DNA from: Ruminococcus sp.
GTDB lineage: Bacteria > Bacillota > Clostridia > Oscillospirales > Ruminococcaceae
NCBI GenBank assembly: GCA_017516465.1
Contig: JAFXCR010000038.1
Span: forward strand, 1 to 39,344
DNA length: 39,344 bases
Reading direction: 5' to 3'
Positions 9,223 to 17,477 of the stretch are shown piece by piece. The notes under the pieces are model-generated. The model saw only the letters and a program-made list of their open reading frames with translations, did no database searches and was not told where the DNA came from. Position numbers and translations under genes: made by a program. How positions within the stretch are numbered: the stretch's first letter is position 1; the number at the start of each line of letters is the position of its first letter.

Positions 9223-9308
9223 AAGGCAATACCGCACAAAGCCTGTGTAAAAAATACACAGGCAGCTTAGTGCAAAGCCGTCTGGCGGGCTTTGTTCGGT
9301 ATTGCCTT
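9223..9308 (+). repeat. Inverted-repeat element, MITE-like, copy 1 (86 bp)
   Basis: The left end AAGGCAATACCGCACAAAGC (9223-9242) is matched by an inverted right end (9289-9308) at 19 of 20 positions. Inside is a 9-bp hairpin GCCTGTGTA/TACACAGGC (9241-9263), and CAAAGCC near 9273 can pair with GGCTTTG near 9288, competing with the outer stem. The same ends, and a shared right subterminal block GTGCAAAGCCGTC, recur in the same orientation at 22018-22192. It lies between a promoter and a start codon and encodes no protein, so it is either a non-autonomous mobile element or a structured leader RNA. Confidence 0.8.
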
Positions 9309-9331
9309 AAAAAAAGAAAATGGAGGATAAA

Positions 9332-10948
9332 ATGTCTAATAACGAAGAACGTAACCTTAATGTTACAATAAGAAACAACGCCGATGACAATGATAATGTA
9401 GTACTCACATTGTCAAGCTTCGGAAAAGGAATGAAAAAATACTTTCTTCCATGGCTGATAGCTGCCGCTATTGCTCTTCTCAGCGTTGCAGGTATCAATA
9501 CGATAAAGGTTGTAAGAGATAAGGCTCCGCTTAAGGCTCTCATCTGTTTCAACTACAATGGTATCGAAAGCGGTCTTGATCCTTCAGGACACACCTTTGA
9601 TATCAACACTGTCAAGAATGTTCAGGTTATTTCTGACGCTCTCGTGGAAAATAATATAGACATCGAGGAAGCTGACTCCGTTAGAAACGCTATCACCTTT
9701 GAAGGCGTTATCCCCTCGGATATTATCGACAGAATCACAACATATCAGAGCGTTTACCAGAATGCACAGAGCGGTAACCTTTCAGCTGCACAGGCGATGC
9801 TTGATGTTACCTATTACCCCACACAGTTCAAGGTAAGCTTTGATTATGGTGCAACAGAAATTTCAAGAAAAGAAGCTGTTCAGGTATTCAACACTATCCT
9901 CAACAACTACCGTGATTATTTCTTCGATCAGTACGGCTACAACCATTCTCTCGGTGAATCTCTCTCCGCTGTAAGCTACGAAAGCTACGATTACAGCGAG
10001 GCTGTTGATCTTTTCAGAGTCAACCTCAATTCACTTTCCGATTATGTAAATACAATCTCACGCACAGATTCAAGCCACTTCCGTTCAAAGGATACAGGTG
10101 CTGAGGGCGAAGAAGGTCTTACAGGTTATACCTTCGACGATATCTCACAGTCTATCGACGCTATAAAGAGAATTGACCTTGCAAGAATCTCTTCCTACGT
10201 TACAGTAAACAACGTAACAAGAGACAAGGTTGCTACTATTGCATACTATCAGTACAATATCGACGAGCTTACACGTCAGAGAGACGCTTACTCCGAACGT
10301 CTTTCAAACCTCAAGGCTGCTATTGACTCCTACAAGAAGGATACCGTTCTTATAACGAACAGCCTTGACGGTTCAACAAGTCAGGAGCTTACACAGAGTT
10401 CAGAGCAGTACGACAGACTTATCGAACGCTATGACGACGTTGCTACAAGCCTTGCTAACGTAAAGCAGGATATCAAAATGTATACCCAGCGTAAGGAAGG
10501 TCTTGAAAAGGGCAAGGAAGGCACTAAGGAAATGGAAGACTACGTCAGCGGCGAACTCGTGAAGCTTGACGAAAAGCTTAACCGCCTTATTGATATCACA
10601 AGAATCGCTTCTGAACAGTACTACGAAACTGAAGAATTTGCTAACGCATACAAAGTTCTTGTTCCTGCTGTTAATTCCAGGACTGACGTTATCAAAACTG
10701 TTGTCAAGGGAACAATCTTACCCGCAATCATTGTTGAGGCATTCGTCTTTGCAATCTACATCGCAGCTGCATTTGTTTTTGCTATCAGAAACGACAACAA
10801 AAAGGCGGCTGAAAAGGCATCCGGAAACGACGATGATGATGACGATGACGACGATGACAACAACGCAAAAGCAGCCGAAGAAAAAAAGGCGGAAGAAAAA
10901 TCCGGTGACAAGATAAATTCCGGAAAGGCAAAGAACAATAACAAATAA
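9332..10948 (+). CDS. Wzz/chain-length-determinant-like membrane protein with poly-Asp C-terminal tail
   Basis: A 538-residue protein with a short cytoplasmic N-terminus, a membrane segment at about 39-57 (FLPWLIAAAIALLSVAGI), a long extracytoplasmic region predicted to be rich in coiled coil, and a second membrane segment at about 463-488 (ending YIAAAFVFAI). This topology is that of polysaccharide co-polymerases (Wzz, CapA, GumC N-terminal half). The cytoplasmic tail has ten consecutive Asp at about 500-509 followed by a Lys/Glu-rich stretch; no tyrosine-kinase domain is present. ATG at 9332 is chosen over 9320 because GGAGG lies 5 nt before it. No glycosyltransferase or polymerase genes are adjacent, so a role in surface polysaccharide assembly is only inferred from topology. 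Confidence 0.6.
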   Translation: MSNNEERNLNVTIRNNADDNDNVVLTLSSFGKGMKKYFLPWLIAAAIALLSVAGINTIKVVRDKAPLKALICFNYNGIESGLDPSGHTFDINTVKNVQVISDALVENNIDIEEADSVRNAITFEGVIPSDIIDRITTYQSVYQNAQSGNLSAAQAMLDVTYYPTQFKVSFDYGATEISRKEAVQVFNTILNNYRDYFFDQYGYNHSLGESLSAVSYESYDYSEAVDLFRVNLNSLSDYVNTISRTDSSHFRSKDTGAEGEEGLTGYTFDDISQSIDAIKRIDLARISSYVTVNNVTRDKVATIAYYQYNIDELTRQRDAYSERLSNLKAAIDSYKKDTVLITNSLDGSTSQELTQSSEQYDRLIERYDDVATSLANVKQDIKMYTQRKEGLEKGKEGTKEMEDYVSGELVKLDEKLNRLIDITRIASEQYYETEEFANAYKVLVPAVNSRTDVIKTVVKGTILPAIIVEAFVFAIYIAAAFVFAIRNDNKKAAEKASGNDDDDDDDDDDNNAKAAEEKKAEEKSGDKINSGKAKNNNK

Positions 10949-10951
10949 TCG

Positions 10952-10980
10952 AAATGGGCGTCCGTAAAAAATGGGCGTCC
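10952..10980 (+). repeat. 12-bp direct repeat of a palindrome arm
   Basis: AAATGGGCGTCC occurs at 10952-10963 and again at 10969-10980, 5 bp apart, immediately after the stop codon of the Wzz-like gene. GGGCGTCC is the same arm used in the inverted palindrome at 25866-25884, but here both copies point the same way, so no terminator hairpin forms. Confidence 0.7.
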
Positions 10981-11009
10981 TTTGATTTAAAAATTTAGAA
11001 AGGTTTATT

Positions 11010-12263
11010 ATGGATAATTCTGACTTAGGAAAAATTATACTCGTTGTAGTGATGATGGTTTTCTCTGCACTGTTTTCAAGTACGGAAACAGCGTATTCAA
11101 GCGTAAACAAGCTGAGACTGAAAAATTATGCTTCTCAGGGAAATAAGAAGGCTGCACGGGCACTTAAACTTGCAAACAAGTTCGATGATGTGCTTACAGC
11201 CGTTCTTATCGGAAATAATATCGTTAATATTGCAACATCATCAGTCAGCACGGTTATATTTATAAATATTATCGGCAGCAACGGTGCAGCTGTATCTACG
11301 GTCGTTGTAACTGTTCTGGTACTTGTATTCTGCGAAGTTCTGCCGAAATCCTATGCAAAACGAAACGCTGAGAAGCTTGCACTGCTGTTTGCCGGTCCGC
11401 TTTCTGTTCTTGTAATGATATTCAAACCGTTTGTCATAATGCTTAACGGACTCTCCTCACTTCTGTCAAAGGGAAGCGAGGAAGCTCCGAGCGTTACTGA
11501 GGACGAACTTAAATACATGATTGACGAGATCGAGGAACAAGGCGTTATTGAGGAACAGGAAAGCGAGCTTGTAAAAAGTGCACTGGAATTCGATGAAATC
11601 ACTGTCAATGAGATACTTATACCCAGAGTAAAAATTGTCGGCGTGGAAATTGGTATGAGCCTTGATGAAATACAGGAGCTTTTTATCACCGAAATGTATT
11701 CACGTCTGCCGGTTTACGAAAAAAGTCTTGATGATATAATCGGTATTATCACAAACAAGGCATTTTTCAAAATGCGTATCGAGGGCGGAAACGATATCAG
11801 AAATATTATTCAGGATGTCACCCACATCACCGATACAAAACTTATCAGCGAGACAATGCGTGATATGCAACGTTCAAAGGTGCATCTTGCTGTCGTTACC
11901 GATCAGTACGGAGGAACAAAGGGTATCGTTACACTGGAGGATATAATCGAGGAGCTTGTCGGCGATATCTACGATGAGGACGATGAAATAATCAGTCTTA
12001 TCAAAATGATTGAGCCTGATAAATATGAGGTTGACGGCGATATGAGCATCAGCCGTCTCCTTGAAAAGCTTGATCTTGATGATGATCTCATCCAGACTGA
12101 TTATACTTCTGTCGGCGGTTGGGTAACAGATGTCATGGAACACATTCCGGAAGCCGGAGAAGTGGCTGAAACAGGTATCTTCCGTATAACTGCCGCTGCT
12201 GTCAATGAACTGACCGTTGAAAAAATTATACTCGAAATAAAAAATCCTCAGGATGAGGATTGA
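11010..12263 (+). CDS. CNNM/CorC-HlyC family membrane transporter (DUF21, CBS pair, CorC_HlyC domains)
   Basis: A 417-residue protein with the standard order of the family: an N-terminal DUF21 domain of about four hydrophobic segments (residues 1-150, with FSSTETAYSSVNK and GNNIVNIATS), a tandem CBS pair at about 195-325 (EILIPRVKIVGVE, GIVTLEDIIEELVGDIYDE) and a C-terminal CorC_HlyC domain. Homologues bind adenine nucleotides through the CBS pair and are linked to magnesium or cobalt efflux; the name hemolysin is historical. The ATG follows AAAGG at normal spacing. It is 61 bp from the upstream gene and may share its promoter. Ion specificity is not readable from the sequence. Confidence 0.88.
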   Translation: MDNSDLGKIILVVVMMVFSALFSSTETAYSSVNKLRLKNYASQGNKKAARALKLANKFDDVLTAVLIGNNIVNIATSSVSTVIFINIIGSNGAAVSTVVVTVLVLVFCEVLPKSYAKRNAEKLALLFAGPLSVLVMIFKPFVIMLNGLSSLLSKGSEEAPSVTEDELKYMIDEIEEQGVIEEQESELVKSALEFDEITVNEILIPRVKIVGVEIGMSLDEIQELFITEMYSRLPVYEKSLDDIIGIITNKAFFKMRIEGGNDIRNIIQDVTHITDTKLISETMRDMQRSKVHLAVVTDQYGGTKGIVTLEDIIEELVGDIYDEDDEIISLIKMIEPDKYEVDGDMSISRLLEKLDLDDDLIQTDYTSVGGWVTDVMEHIPEAGEVAETGIFRITAAAVNELTVEKIILEIKNPQDED

Positions 12264-12278
12264 TCAGCATAAAGAAAG

Positions 12279-12296
12279 GCAGTCCATGAGGACTGC
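12279..12296 (+). terminator. Hairpin after the CorC-like gene, without T-run
   Basis: GCAGTCC (12279-12285) pairs with GGACTGC (12290-12296) around ATGA, 15 bp after the stop codon. It is almost the same hairpin as the complete terminator at 12462-12487 but is followed by TTGAG rather than a T-run, so it looks like a duplicated and degraded terminator. Confidence 0.5.
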
Positions 12297-12460
12297 TTGA
12301 GACTGTCCGAAAACATGAATTTCGTTTTGAAATTGCGGGCGGATAATATCCTCCCCTGCACAGAACAACGATATATAGCCAATTCGTAGGGGCTGATGCC
12401 TACATCAGCCCGGGACGATGTGGGCATCGTCCCCTACAATATACTTTTTCTACACGCTGA
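12297..12460 (+). repeat. Intergenic repeat block with two tandem hairpins inside an outer stem
   Basis: Between the two copies of the terminator hairpin lies a GC-rich block. It contains GCGGATAATATC (12339-12350, also at 31106-31117), then GTAGGG (12386-12391) pairing with CCCTAC (12432-12437). Inside are two adjacent 9-bp hairpins: GGGCTGATG/CATCAGCCC (12390-12411) and GGGACGATG/CATCGTCCC (12412-12433). Single-stranded nucleic acid here could fold as a cruciform. No ORF is credible. Confidence 0.75.
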
Positions 12461-12461
12461 G

Positions 12462-12487
12462 GCAGTCCATGAATGGACTGCTTTTTT
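12462..12487 (+). terminator. Rho-independent terminator of the CorC-like transcript
   Basis: GCAGTCCA (12462-12469) pairs with TGGACTGC (12474-12481) around a TGAA loop and is followed by six T residues. It is immediately upstream of the purB promoter. Confidence 0.85.
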
Positions 12488-12503
12488 GTCGGCAACAGAA
12501 ATA

Positions 12504-12532
12504 TTGACATATATTTCAAAAAATGATATAAT
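12504..12532 (+). promoter_or_regulatory. Sigma-A promoter for purB
   Basis: Consensus TTGACA (12504-12509) and TATAAT (12527-12532) with 17 bp spacing, 57 bp before the purB start codon. No purine riboswitch is apparent in the short leader. Confidence 0.88.
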
Positions 12533-12589
12533 TGACTTGCAATGCTCCGCATAGAACGGAGAAAAATAATCCTTAAGGAGAACACTATC

Positions 12590-14029
12590 ATGAGCAGTAA
12601 TATCAACAGCTATGAAAGCCCATTCTGCACACGTTATGCCAGCGAGGAAATGCAGTACATTTTCTCTGCCGATAAAAAATTCACTACCTGGAGAAAGCTC
12701 TGGGTTGCTCTTGCAAGAGCTGAAATGAAGCTCGGACTTCCTGTTACAGAAGCACAGGTAAAACAGCTTGAAGAACACATCAGCGATATTGACTACGCTG
12801 CTGCTGCAGAACGTGAAAAGATCACCCGCCATGACGTAATGGCTCACGTTTTCACATACGGACAGGCCTGCCCTGATGCTGCTGGTATCATCCATCTCGG
12901 CGCAACTTCATGCTATGTCGGCGACAATACCGATGTTATCATCATGCGTGACGCTCTCGGTGTTGTACGCAGAAAGCTCATCAACGTTATGAGCAATCTT
13001 GCAAAATTCGCAGATGAATACAAGAATCTCCCCTGTCTCGGATATACGCATCTCCAGCCTGCACAGCTCACAACAGTCGGAAAGAGAGCTACTCTCTGGC
13101 TCAATGAGCTTCTTATGGACTTCAACGATCTCGAATACAGAATCTCAACACTCAGCCTTCTCGGCTCCAAGGGAACTACCGGTACTCAGGCTTCATTCGT
13201 GGAGCTTTTCGACGGTGATTCAGACAAGGTAAGACAGCTTGAAAAAATGATTGCGGAAGAAATGGGCTTCAACAGTGTTGTTCCTGTTTCCGGTCAGACT
13301 TATTCAAGAAAGATTGACGCTCAGATACTTTCCGTTCTCAGCGGAATCGCACAGACAGCAAGCAAATTCTCCTACGATATGCGTCTCCTCCAGAGCTTCA
13401 AGGAAATGGAAGAACCCCGTGAAAAGAAGCAAATCGGCTCATCCGCTATGGCTTACAAGAGAAATCCCATGCGCTGCGAGCGTATCACTGCTCTTGCAAG
13501 ATACGTCATGATCGACAGCCTTAACCCTGCATTCACTTCCGGAACACAGTGGTTCGAGAGAACTCTTGACGACTCCGCTAACAAGAGAATCAGTGTGGCT
13601 GAGGCATTCCTCGGTGTTGACGCTATCCTCAATATCATGATGAACGTTACTAACGGTCTTGTGGTATATCCTGAGATCATCCGCAGACGTGTTATGGCTG
13701 AGCTTCCTTTCATGGCAAGCGAAAATATCATGATGAACGCTGTAAAGAAGGGCGGAAACCGTCAGGAACTCCACGACAGAATCATGGATTATTCAATGAT
13801 GGCAGGAGAACAGGTCAAAGTTTACGGCAAGGACAACAATCTCTGCGAGCTTATCCTCAATGACCCCCTGTTCAAGATTACACGCAACGAGCTTGAAGCT
13901 GTTCTCAAGCCGGAAAATTATACCGGAAGAAGCTCTCAGCAGGTTGACGAATTCCTCAGCGAATACATCAATCCTATCCTCGAAGCTAACAAGGATGTTC
14001 TCGGCGAAAACTTTGAAATGAAGAACTGA
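12590..14029 (+). CDS. purB: Adenylosuccinate lyase
   Basis: A 479-residue protein of the fumarase/aspartase superfamily. The signature loop SSAMAYKRNPMRCERI lies at about residues 283-298 and contains the catalytic serine. Other superfamily motifs are TSCYVGDNTD, GYTHLQPAQLTT and KGTTGTQASF, the latter two with active-site His and Thr positions. PurB acts twice in purine synthesis: it splits SAICAR to AICAR and adenylosuccinate to AMP, releasing fumarate. The ATG at 12590 is preferred over the upstream frame extension because AAGGAG precedes it by 9 nt and the protein then starts like its homologues. It has its own promoter and terminator context and no other pur genes are adjacent. Confidence 0.9.
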   Translation: MSSNINSYESPFCTRYASEEMQYIFSADKKFTTWRKLWVALARAEMKLGLPVTEAQVKQLEEHISDIDYAAAAEREKITRHDVMAHVFTYGQACPDAAGIIHLGATSCYVGDNTDVIIMRDALGVVRRKLINVMSNLAKFADEYKNLPCLGYTHLQPAQLTTVGKRATLWLNELLMDFNDLEYRISTLSLLGSKGTTGTQASFVELFDGDSDKVRQLEKMIAEEMGFNSVVPVSGQTYSRKIDAQILSVLSGIAQTASKFSYDMRLLQSFKEMEEPREKKQIGSSAMAYKRNPMRCERITALARYVMIDSLNPAFTSGTQWFERTLDDSANKRISVAEAFLGVDAILNIMMNVTNGLVVYPEIIRRRVMAELPFMASENIMMNAVKKGGNRQELHDRIMDYSMMAGEQVKVYGKDNNLCELILNDPLFKITRNELEAVLKPENYTGRSSQQVDEFLSEYINPILEANKDVLGENFEMKN

Positions 14030-14070
14030 TTTTTCCTGAAATCCTCTGTTTTCACGCATAAAACCTCACT

Positions 14071-14117
14071 CCACGAATCGTAGAATTGCCTGTATATCGT
14101 GATTCTACGGTTTGTGG
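14071..14117 (+). promoter_or_regulatory. 16-bp inverted repeat upstream of the XRE regulator
   Basis: Arms 14071-14086 and 14102-14117 pair over all 16 positions with two G-T pairs, around a 15-nt loop. A T-rich run (TACTTTTTCCC) starts 4 nt later. It could terminate purB transcription, or be an operator for the XRE-family regulator that starts 55 bp downstream; the sequence does not decide. Confidence 0.6.
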
Positions 14118-14172
14118 GTGTACTTTTTCCCGTTTCCGGTCTATACTTTTTCTTGAAAGGAGGGCGATCAGA

Positions 14173-14766
14173 ATGAACCAGATCAAAACAGGTAAATTCA
14201 TCGCACAGATAAGAAAAGAAAAGGGAATGACTCAGAGACAGCTCGCTGACGAGCTCCTCATAAGCGACAAGACCGTTTCCAAATGGGAGACAGGCAAGGG
14301 TATGCCTGAGGTGTCGCTCATGATGCCTCTCTGCGAAGTTCTCGGCATAAACGTAAACGAGCTACTCACGGGCGAGCGTATCCCCGATGAGAGCTACAAG
14401 GAGAAAGCTGAGGAAACTATGATGGATTTAATGAGAAACAAAAAAGGCAGAGGAAAAATTATCGCATTGACGATTCTGATATTACTGCTTATGCTTGCAC
14501 CTATGATTATCGTAGCCGTACTTATAGAAAAGTACGACCTTCCCGAAAAGTTGGAAATCATTACGCTGATTCCGGCAATTATAGGTGCTGTGGCAATAAT
14601 TTTCGTAGATTGCAGCGTCGGTTATTATCAGTGCGAGGAATGCAATGAGAAATTTGTACCGAAATTCAGTGCGAACTACTTATTTGCGAACCACAAGCCT
14701 GATTCACGAAAAATACGCTGCCCGAAATGCGGTAAGAACTGTTGGTGCAAGCATAATCTTTATTGA
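14173..14766 (+). CDS. XRE-family regulator with two membrane segments and a C-terminal zinc ribbon
   Basis: A 197-residue protein in three parts. Residues 8-63 are a helix-turn-helix of the XRE/Cro type (MTQRQLADELLISDKTVSKWE). Residues 95-117 and 127-148 are hydrophobic membrane segments. Residues 154-192 carry CxxC pairs (C154/C157 and C183/C186), a likely zinc ribbon. Membrane-tethered HTH proteins of this kind are common in Firmicutes but their targets are mostly unknown. The ATG at 14173 is chosen because GAAAGGAGG precedes it; the open frame extends 29 codons further upstream without a ribosome binding site. A 16-bp inverted repeat just upstream is a candidate operator. No target gene can be named. 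Confidence 0.75.
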   Translation: MNQIKTGKFIAQIRKEKGMTQRQLADELLISDKTVSKWETGKGMPEVSLMMPLCEVLGINVNELLTGERIPDESYKEKAEETMMDLMRNKKGRGKIIALTILILLLMLAPMIIVAVLIEKYDLPEKLEIITLIPAIIGAVAIIFVDCSVGYYQCEECNEKFVPKFSANYLFANHKPDSRKIRCPKCGKNCWCKHNLY

Positions 14767-14775
14767 ACCACTTCA

Positions 14776-14853
14776 GGGGACTCCCAGTGGGCGTCCCTGC
14801 ATTATAATACGCAGAATAGCCGTTTGTATGGGACGACGTCTCGACGTCCCATA
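14776..14853 (+). repeat. GGGACG/CGTCCC palindromic repeats between XRE gene and esterase gene
   Basis: Two inverted repeats: GGGAC (14777-14781) with GTCCC (14793-14797), and TATGGGACG (14827-14835) with CGTCCCATA (14845-14853). They belong to the same short-palindrome family seen at 12412, 25866, 28274, 29218 and 31077. The rest of the 14767-14901 gap shows no convincing promoter. Confidence 0.7.
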
Positions 14854-14901
14854 AAACAATCCCTGATTTTTGACAGGATTACAGTTTGAAAGGTTAATTT
14901 T

Positions 14902-15423
14902 ATGAAAATTCTTACAATTCATGGCTATGGCGGAAATGCCGAAAATTTCGCCTGTACTTCTATGCGTAACTTAGGTTTTGAAACCATTTCACCGCAGATT
15001 TTCTACGATGACCATGCTCCCAAAGAATTTCTGGAGCAAATGAGGGTAAAAATCAGAGAATATGACTGTAAAATGGTGGTGGGTACAAGCCTTGGCGGAT
15101 TTTTCGCTCTTGCTCTCGGAATTGAGTTCAATCTCCCCACATTCCTTGTAAATCCCTGTCTAATGCCCTTTCTGCACCTTCCCCGTCTTGGCTATAAGGG
15201 TGATATTCACGGATTTATGCGTATTTTTTCCACTTTTACTGACGTTAACCCCGATAATGCTTTTGCTGTCATCGGAGGCGAAGATGAAATAATCGATACC
15301 CATGATTTCACAAAAAAAATCATTCCAAATCATGTCATTGTTCCTGATGGAAAACATTCGGGCGGTACATTGAATCTCCCCGAACATTTCAGAAATGAAC
15401 TGAAAAGAAGAGGTATTATATGA
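14902..15423 (+). CDS. YqiA/YcfP-like small alpha/beta-hydrolase (esterase)
   Basis: A 173-residue protein starting KILTIHGYGGNAENF, typical of the short UPF0227/YqiA alpha/beta-hydrolases. The nucleophile is S63 in GTSLGG; the acid is probably in IGGEDEIID and the base is H in DGKHSGG near the C-terminus. Homologues hydrolyse short acyl esters in the cytoplasm, with no well-defined physiological substrate. AAAGG precedes the ATG. The stop overlaps the rimM start as ATGA, so the two are translationally coupled and this gene may head the rimM-trmD transcript. Confidence 0.75.
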   Translation: MKILTIHGYGGNAENFACTSMRNLGFETISPQIFYDDHAPKEFLEQMRVKIREYDCKMVVGTSLGGFFALALGIEFNLPTFLVNPCLMPFLHLPRLGYKGDIHGFMRIFSTFTDVNPDNAFAVIGGEDEIIDTHDFTKKIIPNHVIVPDGKHSGGTLNLPEHFRNELKRRGII

Positions 15424-15923
15424 AAAAACAATATCTTGAAGCCGGAAAAATCGTTACAACTCACGGCATAAAGGGCGAAGTGAAAATTATGCCCTACACC
15501 GACGTGCCGGAGCTTCTGTGCGAATTTGACAGGCTTTTTCTCGGAAAAAACCATGAAGAAATTTTCGTTGAACGCTCCCGTGTATTCAAGGGAATGGTCA
15601 TCGCAAAGCTGGAGGGAATAAGTACCGTCGAGGACGCTGAAAAGCTCCGGAACAAAATCCTTTATATGCACCGTGACGACCTTGAACTTGATGAGGATAC
15701 ATACTTCATTCAGGACCTTATCGGTATGGAAGTAAAAGACGCTGATACAGGCTTTATGTACGGAAAAATCGTCGATGTAATGCAGACGGGAGCAAACGAT
15801 GTCTATGTGATAAAGGGCGAGGACAGGGAATATCTCGTTCCGGCTATCGCTGACGTTGTTGTTTCTACGGATATCGACGGAAATATTATGACTATTCGTC
15901 CGCTGGACGGTCTTTTCGATTGA
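15420..15923 (+). CDS. rimM: 16S rRNA processing protein RimM
   Basis: A 167-residue protein with an N-terminal RimM domain (GKIVTTHGIKGEVKIMPYTD) and a C-terminal PRC-barrel (YFIQDLIGMEVKDADTG, ending VSTDIDGNIMTIRPLDGLFD). RimM binds ribosomal protein S19 and assists maturation of the 30S head. The ATG overlaps the end of the upstream esterase gene by 4 nt. In most bacteria rimM is followed directly by trmD; here a lipoprotein gene lies between them, and neither rpsP nor rplS flanks the pair. Confidence 0.92.
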   Translation: MKKQYLEAGKIVTTHGIKGEVKIMPYTDVPELLCEFDRLFLGKNHEEIFVERSRVFKGMVIAKLEGISTVEDAEKLRNKILYMHRDDLELDEDTYFIQDLIGMEVKDADTGFMYGKIVDVMQTGANDVYVIKGEDREYLVPAIADVVVSTDIDGNIMTIRPLDGLFD

Positions 15924-15937
15924 TAAAGGAGAAAATT

Positions 15938-16534
15938 ATGAGAAAAAACAGATTTTTAAGCGTTTTTCTTGCGGCTGGTATTGCATTCACAATGACTGGC
16001 TGCGGCAGCAAAAGCTCTGATTCCTCTGCGAAATCTGATTCCGCTGTGAAATCTGAGTCCGCTGTGAAAGAGGAAAGCTCCTCCGCTTATACTACGGCAG
16101 CGCTTGCAGAAAAGATTTCTATATGCGGAAAACAGCTGAAAAGTCCGCTTACTTTTGCGGATTTCGGCGAAGGCTTCAAGCTTGATTCCTACGCTCAGGA
16201 AAGCACCACAGGAGCTATGATAGACCTTTTCTACAACAACGAGCTTGTATGTACACTTGATTATCACTGCACCCCCGACGAGATAAACGATAATCAGAAA
16301 ATCGCAGGTATCTACTTTACACCAAACGATTTCAACAGGGATAAAATATCCGTAAACGGCTTTACCGCAAACGATAAAATTGAAGTTCTTGAGGAAAAGC
16401 TCGGAACTCCGACCGCTTCAAACAAGACCGTTTACACATACGATACAAGCGATAACGGCAAGCTTGAAGTTATTGATATGCCTGACGGTTCCATACATTC
16501 CATCGTTTTCATAATGGAGCCTATCGAAAAATAA
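15938..16534 (+). CDS. Predicted lipoprotein with Ser/Lys-rich linker
   Basis: A 198-residue protein with a lipoprotein signal: positively charged MRKNR, a hydrophobic core and a cleavage site TMTGC with C22 as the expected lipidated residue. Residues 23-50 are a low-complexity Ser/Lys/Glu linker with an internal repeat (KSDSAVKSESAVKEE). The remaining domain has no motif I recognise. AAAGGAG precedes the ATG at 15938. It lies 14 bp after rimM and 20 bp before trmD, on the same strand, so it should be co-transcribed with RNA-modification genes although it would be attached to the outer face of the membrane. Function unknown. Confidence 0.75.
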   Translation: MRKNRFLSVFLAAGIAFTMTGCGSKSSDSSAKSDSAVKSESAVKEESSSAYTTAALAEKISICGKQLKSPLTFADFGEGFKLDSYAQESTTGAMIDLFYNNELVCTLDYHCTPDEINDNQKIAGIYFTPNDFNRDKISVNGFTANDKIEVLEEKLGTPTASNKTVYTYDTSDNGKLEVIDMPDGSIHSIVFIMEPIEK

Positions 16535-16554
16535 CATCTGATACAGGAGTTACT

Positions 16555-17277
16555 ATGAACATTACAATTGCAACTCTTTTTCCTGAAATGTGCGAGGCTG
16601 TCCTCGGCGAGAGCATCGTGGGACGTGCCAGAAAAGCCGGAAAAATAGAGGTGAACTTCCGCCAGATACGGGAATACACTCAGGATAAGCACCGCCGTGT
16701 TGATGATACGCCCTACGGTGGCGGAATGGGTATGGTCATGCAGTGCGAGCCTATCTACAACTGCTACAAGGCGGTCTGCGAGGATCTCGGCACAAAACCG
16801 CACACTATATATATGTCCCCGAAAGGAAAAATTCTCGACCAGAAAAGAGCTGTTGAGCTTTCAAAAATGGATAATATCCTCATTATCTGCGGTCACTATG
16901 AGGGCGTGGATCAGCGTGTTATAGACAAAATCGTTGACGAGGAAATTTCTATCGGTGACTATGTTCTTACCGGCGGCGAGCTTCCGGCAATGGTGCTTGC
17001 TGACGCTGTTGCAAGAATGTGTCCCGGAGTTCTCTCTGACGATGTATGCTTCACGGACGAAAGTATTTACAGCGGTCTGCTGGAATATCCGCAGTACACA
17101 CGTCCGGAGGTCTGGGAGGATATGCCTGTTCCGCCGGTACTGCTAACGGGACATCACGCCAATATCAACAAATGGAGACACGAGCAGAGCCTTGAAATCA
17201 CAGCAGAAAGACGTCCTGACCTTCTGGAAAAATATCTGATAGATAATCCTCCGCCGAAGAAAAAGAAGAAGTCTTGA
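16555..17277 (+). CDS. trmD: tRNA (guanine-37-N1)-methyltransferase
   Basis: A 240-residue SPOUT methyltransferase. Typical TrmD motifs are TLFPEM near the N-terminus, DDTPYGGGMGMVMQCEPI, the knot region ICGHYEGVDQRV and GDYVLTGGELPAM, and the C-terminal LLTGHHANINKWR. It methylates N1 of G37 next to the anticodon using S-adenosylmethionine, preventing frameshifts. The protein ends in a run of lysines (PPPKKKKKS). The ribosome binding site is CAGGAG before the ATG. No terminator hairpin is evident after it. Confidence 0.93.
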   Translation: MNITIATLFPEMCEAVLGESIVGRARKAGKIEVNFRQIREYTQDKHRRVDDTPYGGGMGMVMQCEPIYNCYKAVCEDLGTKPHTIYMSPKGKILDQKRAVELSKMDNILIICGHYEGVDQRVIDKIVDEEISIGDYVLTGGELPAMVLADAVARMCPGVLSDDVCFTDESIYSGLLEYPQYTRPEVWEDMPVPPVLLTGHHANINKWRHEQSLEITAERRPDLLEKYLIDNPPPKKKKKS

Positions 17278-17477
17278 TCTACAATCCGTATATACTGAAC
17301 AATAATTTCCGTTTAGAAGAAATATATATATTTTTTTGTGGAATATTATGTAACATTACCAACAACAATCAACAATTCTATGTGGTGATAATCAACAAGC
17401 AACCATTATAAATCCAGCCGCGATTTAATCTAAATGTAGAATTTATTGAAATATGCTCATTTATGAAAAAAAATCCG

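Noticed and set aside
14873-14901. TTGACA near 14873 as a promoter for the esterase-rimM genes
   Set aside because: The hexamer 17 bp downstream is GTTAAT, a poor -10, and the transcript would start inside the coding region.
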